Below, piece by piece: positions 60,311 to 64,000 of a stretch of DNA of 64,000 nucleotides (positions within the stretch are counted from its first letter, which is position 1; each line of letters opens with the position of its first letter). A program made the position numbers and the translations under genes. Below the pieces are notes generated by a model, which was given only the letters and a program-made list of their open reading frames with translations, was not told the origin of the DNA and made no database searches. This DNA is from Uranotaenia lowii (Eukaryota; Arthropoda; Insecta; Diptera; Culicidae), in contig NC_073693.1 of the NCBI RefSeq assembly GCF_029784155.1, positions 283,047,456 through 283,111,455 on the forward strand. Reading direction: 5' to 3'.

Positions 60311-63300
60311 TCCGTTTTTTTTAAATCAATTACATTATGTCACAATATATTAAAAACTTGTATTATTTTTGAAATTCTAAAAAAAAAATATTTAAATCTA
60401 TCACAAACATCTTTCTGCATCTAGTGAACAATGTTTGGCATAAATTTGCCAAAACCCCATTTGATTGTTTTGTATGTTTTTAACCATATTTATGGAAAAA
60501 ACGAGCAATATCCGATGTTCAACAACTGTCAAAACTTAACCAATAAGCAAAAACTAATAGAAATTTTCGTTTATTTTATATAATCTATACAAACATTCGT
60601 CTGAAACAGACTGAAATATTTTTTCATCTGGTAATGGCAACACTTTGAATTTAATTTTCATGAATATTTGCTTGATACTAGATTGGCCTATTGCTCATAA
60701 TAGCACCAAATTTGAATGTGTAAATGTGAAATTTTGCAAATGTACATCATATTTAATCTCAAATTTTATTTTGAAATAAAAGTTTTATTTTTTTTTTAAC
60801 AATTGAGGAATTTCTGCAACAATATTGAAATTGTGCGAAATAGCCGTCTGTTCAATTTATTTACAACTCGAAATCCGATCTAAATTTGGAACACAAAATT
60901 AAAGTTTGGGAGCACAACCTTTGATTTAAATTTGAATTTTGAACCTGATATTTGAATTTTAAATTTTAAATATGATTCGAAAATTTTGTTTGGAAACAAA
61001 TTCTGATTTACTAAACATAAATAAAACTGAGGTTCTGCTTTCAAGTTTCAGCTTCAAGACACAAGTTACAAATTTCAGATTCGGTTTCTACATGAAAAAT
61101 TAAAATTTCAGATTCAAATCTACCATCCTGAATCTATATTTGAGATTCAAGTTCTAGGTTAGAGTCCATATTTTAATCTAGATTTTACATTTGATTTCGA
61201 GTTTGTTATGCCAATTTCAGGATACAAATGAACACTAGAATTACGATAAGATTTTGAGTGTAGGTTCCAAATTTAAAATGCATTTTTCAGAATTAAAATA
61301 CTGAATAATGACGCAGATAACAGATTCTTGATTCTAATTGCAGAATTCCAAAGGTTGATTTGTATTCCAAGAATTCAGAATCCGATTTGTAAATTTAATT
61401 AAAGTTGTTAAATTAAGAATCAGATGCAGAATTAGATTATGTATCGGCTTTTAATCGTGAATAATTTCAACAGCTTTACCCTGTTTCGAATTCGAATTAG
61501 ATACATGTTTTCTGAGAAACTAAAAGACAAATAAAATATTTTTAAACGTGTTTTATGTAATCAATAAACACTCGAAAATTCCTGCTTTTAATAAGAGGTC
61601 AGTCAGTCAAGCTGTCATCGGTTTCTGCCTTCAGAACGAAGATGAAAATTTAAAACAAATCGTGGACCCAGAACTCTGAAGCCAGATTTAAGATTTCAAA
61701 GTTAAGATTCAGACCTTGGACCATGTTTTAGTTTTAGAATTCAAGCTTCAGTTTGAGAGTTGAGATCTTGATCAAAATTCCTCGAATGAAGAATTCAGGT
61801 TTTAGTTTTTAGATGTGTGATTGCAAATTGAAATTTCAGTATATGTTTCAACTTCAGACTCTTATTTAAAAACCAGATTCAGGTTTTGAGATTTCAAACC
61901 AAATTTCAATTTTAGATCTAAGATTAAGAATTAAGTTTCAAGTGAAGAATTTAGGTTTCAGATCCAGAAATGAGATAAAAGTGCAGATAAAGGTTCATAT
62001 TTTTTATCGACCAACATTTGAGATTCTGCAATTATTAGAAAAATGCGAAATTATAATCTGCTCTAAGATGCAGGTTTCAAATTTCGAATCCAAAAACGAG
62101 AAATCAGTTTCAGTGTTTGGATTCAAAAAGACTTTGGTTTTAGATTTGGAAGTCAAAATAGCAGATTTGGTTTCACAGGCTAGAAATTAATTGAAATTGG
62201 AGATTAAGCAATCAAATATCGAATTTGTGATTCAGGAACCAGAATTCAGAATACAGATTTAATGTTTGTGATTGCAGATTTAAAATTCAGTACAGATTTC
62301 TCCATCGAGATTCAAATGTTAAGGTCAGATTAAGATTAGAATACTTAAATGTTTGTAATTAAAATCTGAGATTCAGAGGAACAGAGAAAAAGTATGAAAT
62401 TTAGATTTAAATTGAAATTTAGATTATGAAATTCAATTTCAAGTTTAATTTATTTATTTTTTTTTTTTTTAATGTTTTGAAAGAAAAAAAAAATTAAAAT
62501 CAGATCTAGGATTCTGATGTTTAATTCCGAATCCAGTATTTCAATTTCAGGGGCAGGTTTCAGTTCCAGATAAAATTTCAGGTTTGTCAAAATTTAGAAC
62601 TAATTTTTTTTCAAAATTCTGATTTTTTTTCAATTTCCTTACGACTTAATCGATGAGAGTTGAGATTACAAAACTACAGGTGTCAAAACGAGCTAACAGA
62701 ACAACCGAAGAAAGTGGTTGTTATTTCCCGATTTTATCCCAAAAGAAAAAGGGGATTGAACTTCATCAACATTCACAATCCAACCTTCCCAACTAGAGAA
62801 GAAAAAAGCCAACGAAGAAAAACTACTGTTTTTCTACAACTGTTTTCCTCCTGCTTACAGCAACTTGGTTGGTCTCTTTTGTTTTTGGTTGTTGTTTTCC
62901 CGTCTTCGGTTCACTTGAGTTTCGAGACATTAGAAAGCAAGACGGTATGTGTGAGTCCATCCTCGGGTTCTCGGGGAAACATTTTACGACTTTGACACTT
63001 GGGATTGCCACTCGTCCCGGAACGAAACGGAGGCATGCGCACAGAGAATGTACGGTTCTTCGCCGTTTTTGGTGCAAGTAGTAGTGGTACTGCACTGTTT
63101 TTTTTTTCGTTGGTAGAACCATTGAAAATTCCAAAAATGTATTTGCTTCGGGATTTTGCAGCGGTGCAAGAAGGGAATTGAAACCACCTTACAACGATGG
63201 TGTGGATGAGTCAAAACGCTTCAACCAATTGATCGATCGTTCGATCAAGGGGGTTTGAAACCACCTGTTTACCGAGAGAATCCAATGTGGCCATCTTCTC

Positions 63301-63958
63301 GGGATCGGAACCAATACTTATGGTTCGATCGTGTCAGGGAAGAGTGACATTTTTTTCAAGTTTTTACAAATTGAAGGTGTGAGTAAACATAAAAGTTTAC
63401 TTCGACAGAAGTTCGCAATCGAAGCGCAGCCGAGAGTGGTGATTTGTGGCTTCCAAAAACGGCTTAGTTGCCGGACAAGGACGATTGCCATGAATGGAAT
63501 TAGCTCGAGTAGCTGTTACTCATTACAACTCTCGGGGCTCGGATTGACAATCTGTACCACCTTGACAGATCTCTCTGACACTTGTGACTTGACGCCAGCT
63601 AGTCAGACGCAAAACAAACTAGGTGATGCGCTCAACGCAAGGTGGCGTATCTGTCGTTCGTTATCTCTCCCCTCATTGCGGGCAGGGTTGATTAATCAGC
63701 GGTTTTCGCTAGAGATTGTTCCAAAAGTGGAAAGGAATAATGTTTCCTGTGCCCCCTTGCCCTAACCAATTCCATCAGAAAGTAGCGATTGTTCGCCGCG
63801 AGACCAACCGGTAATTGTCGTGCCATAACCGGTGTCTGGTGCTCTTGCAGTTAACTGCGGGAAATCCTTGACTGGGAGAATCGAGGTTTTACTCTTAGTA
63901 GGTATTGTTCGAGTCTTTTTTTTTCTGCTGATTTACTAAAAGAGCCGGGGCCACTTAC

Positions 63959-64000
63959 TTCCTCACGTCGCATGACTTCATTCTGCAGCTTTTTGTGGAA
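63959..64000 (-). CDS. Tm1: Tropomyosin 1, 3' end of the short-isoform first coding exon (partial)
   Basis: The last 42 bases of the window read FHKKLQNEVMRREE on the minus strand, followed by a consensus donor GTAAGT. Short non-muscle tropomyosins of insects and crustaceans begin with an exon that ends in just such a KLQ-x-E-RREE segment and then join [11 protein letters not shown]. Here the phase is 0, and exon 3 starts with a phase-0 GCC GAA TCC, so the join is exact. The start codon and about 30 N-terminal residues are outside the window, so the promoter of this isoform is not visible. The alternative is a muscle exon 2, but those end in a different sequence, so the cytoskeletal reading is preferred. 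Confidence 0.85.

Larger units (their letters stand above)
45929..63958 (-). other. First intron, 18 kb
   Basis: Runs from the short-isoform first exon to exon 3. It holds the transposon copies listed separately. Islands of GC-richer unique sequence lie at 46.4-47.2, 54.6-56.6 and 62.65-63.95 kb. AT-rich tracts with AATTTCAAATT words fill 50.9-52.5 and 60.85-62.65 kb. No tropomyosin exon was found inside. Confidence 0.7.
2764..64000 (-). other. Tm1: Tropomyosin 1 gene, partial (5' end beyond the window)
   Basis: Tropomyosin is a dimeric coiled coil that lies along actin filaments. In muscle it works with troponin to control myosin access; in other cells it stabilises actin. Thirteen coding exons can be read on the minus strand here, and their split codons match at every junction. 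They give at least 218 residues of a short isoform, or about 367 with the long tail, without the missing N-terminus. Two exons 4, two exons 5, three exons 7 and two exons 9 are present. The set 4a, 5b, 7b and TnH tail resembles what is known of Drosophila Tm1 isoforms 33/34. The set 4b, 5a, 7a resembles the common muscle and cytoskeletal forms. The assignment to Tm1 rather than a Tm2-like paralogue rests mainly on the TnH exon. Muscle-specific first exons are not in the window. Confidence 0.93.

Noticed and set aside
63331..63765. 144-codon plus-strand frame near the window end
   Set aside because: No recognised family, and it lies in the intron opposite to the gene. Length is possible by chance in GC-richer DNA.

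Overview
The window comes from an insect nuclear genome, most likely a fly or mosquito. It is occupied by one large intron-rich gene on the minus strand: tropomyosin 1 (Tm1). The identification rests on translated exons that carry the near-invariant tropomyosin coiled-coil sequence. It also rests on a Pro/Ala-rich terminal exon of the kind known as the 'heavy troponin/TnH' extension of insect flight-muscle tropomyosin. The non-coding DNA is very AT-rich and full of satellites, MITE-like elements and foldback repeats, as in large dipteran genomes. The species cannot be named from this sequence alone.

Layout, read along the gene from high to low coordinates. The end of the first exon of the short (cytoskeletal) isoform lies at the window edge (63959-64000). 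An 18 kb intron follows, with three GC-richer islands and several transposon copies. Constitutive exon 3 is at 45795-45928. Two mutually exclusive exons 4 lie at 37797-37914 and 37351-37468, and two mutually exclusive exons 5 at 25184-25254 and 17188-17258. Exon 6 is at 16857-16932. Three exons of exon-7 type lie at 16425-16487, 15850-15912 and a predicted third at 14611-14673. Exon 8 is at 6529-6598. There are two alternative terminal exons, 5822-5904 (short tail) and 2764-3293 (TnH tail). Every junction phase is consistent: 118/118, 71/71 and 63/63/63 bases, with codons split as CG|N, RG|C and G|AC. Exons 3 to 9 can therefore be joined without a gap. The muscle first exons and the start of the short isoform lie beyond base 64000.

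No other convincing protein gene, rRNA or tRNA was found. The remaining sequence is intronic or 3' flanking. It includes a 1.57 kb hAT-like element with a perfect 8-bp target-site duplication, a 651-bp MITE with a perfect 8-bp duplication, and a dispersed family whose ends read TTGCCAG...CTGGCAA. It also includes a TA-flanked MITE pair and two large foldback repeats. Five satellite or minisatellite arrays are present: 74-bp units at 13.1-13.9 kb, a TTCAAGTC-type array with a ~550-bp higher-order period at 18.4-22.7 kb, a CATCAGA heptamer array at 35.3-37.0 kb, and a ~100-bp unit array in two blocks at 42.9-45.0 kb.

The items most worth following are the unlisted-looking third exon 7, the contrast between weak donors on the alternative exons and strong donors on the constitutive ones, the cluster of eight TGACGTCA palindromes at 41.5-43.9 kb, and the GC-rich islands in the first intron, one of which holds a CArg-type palindrome.
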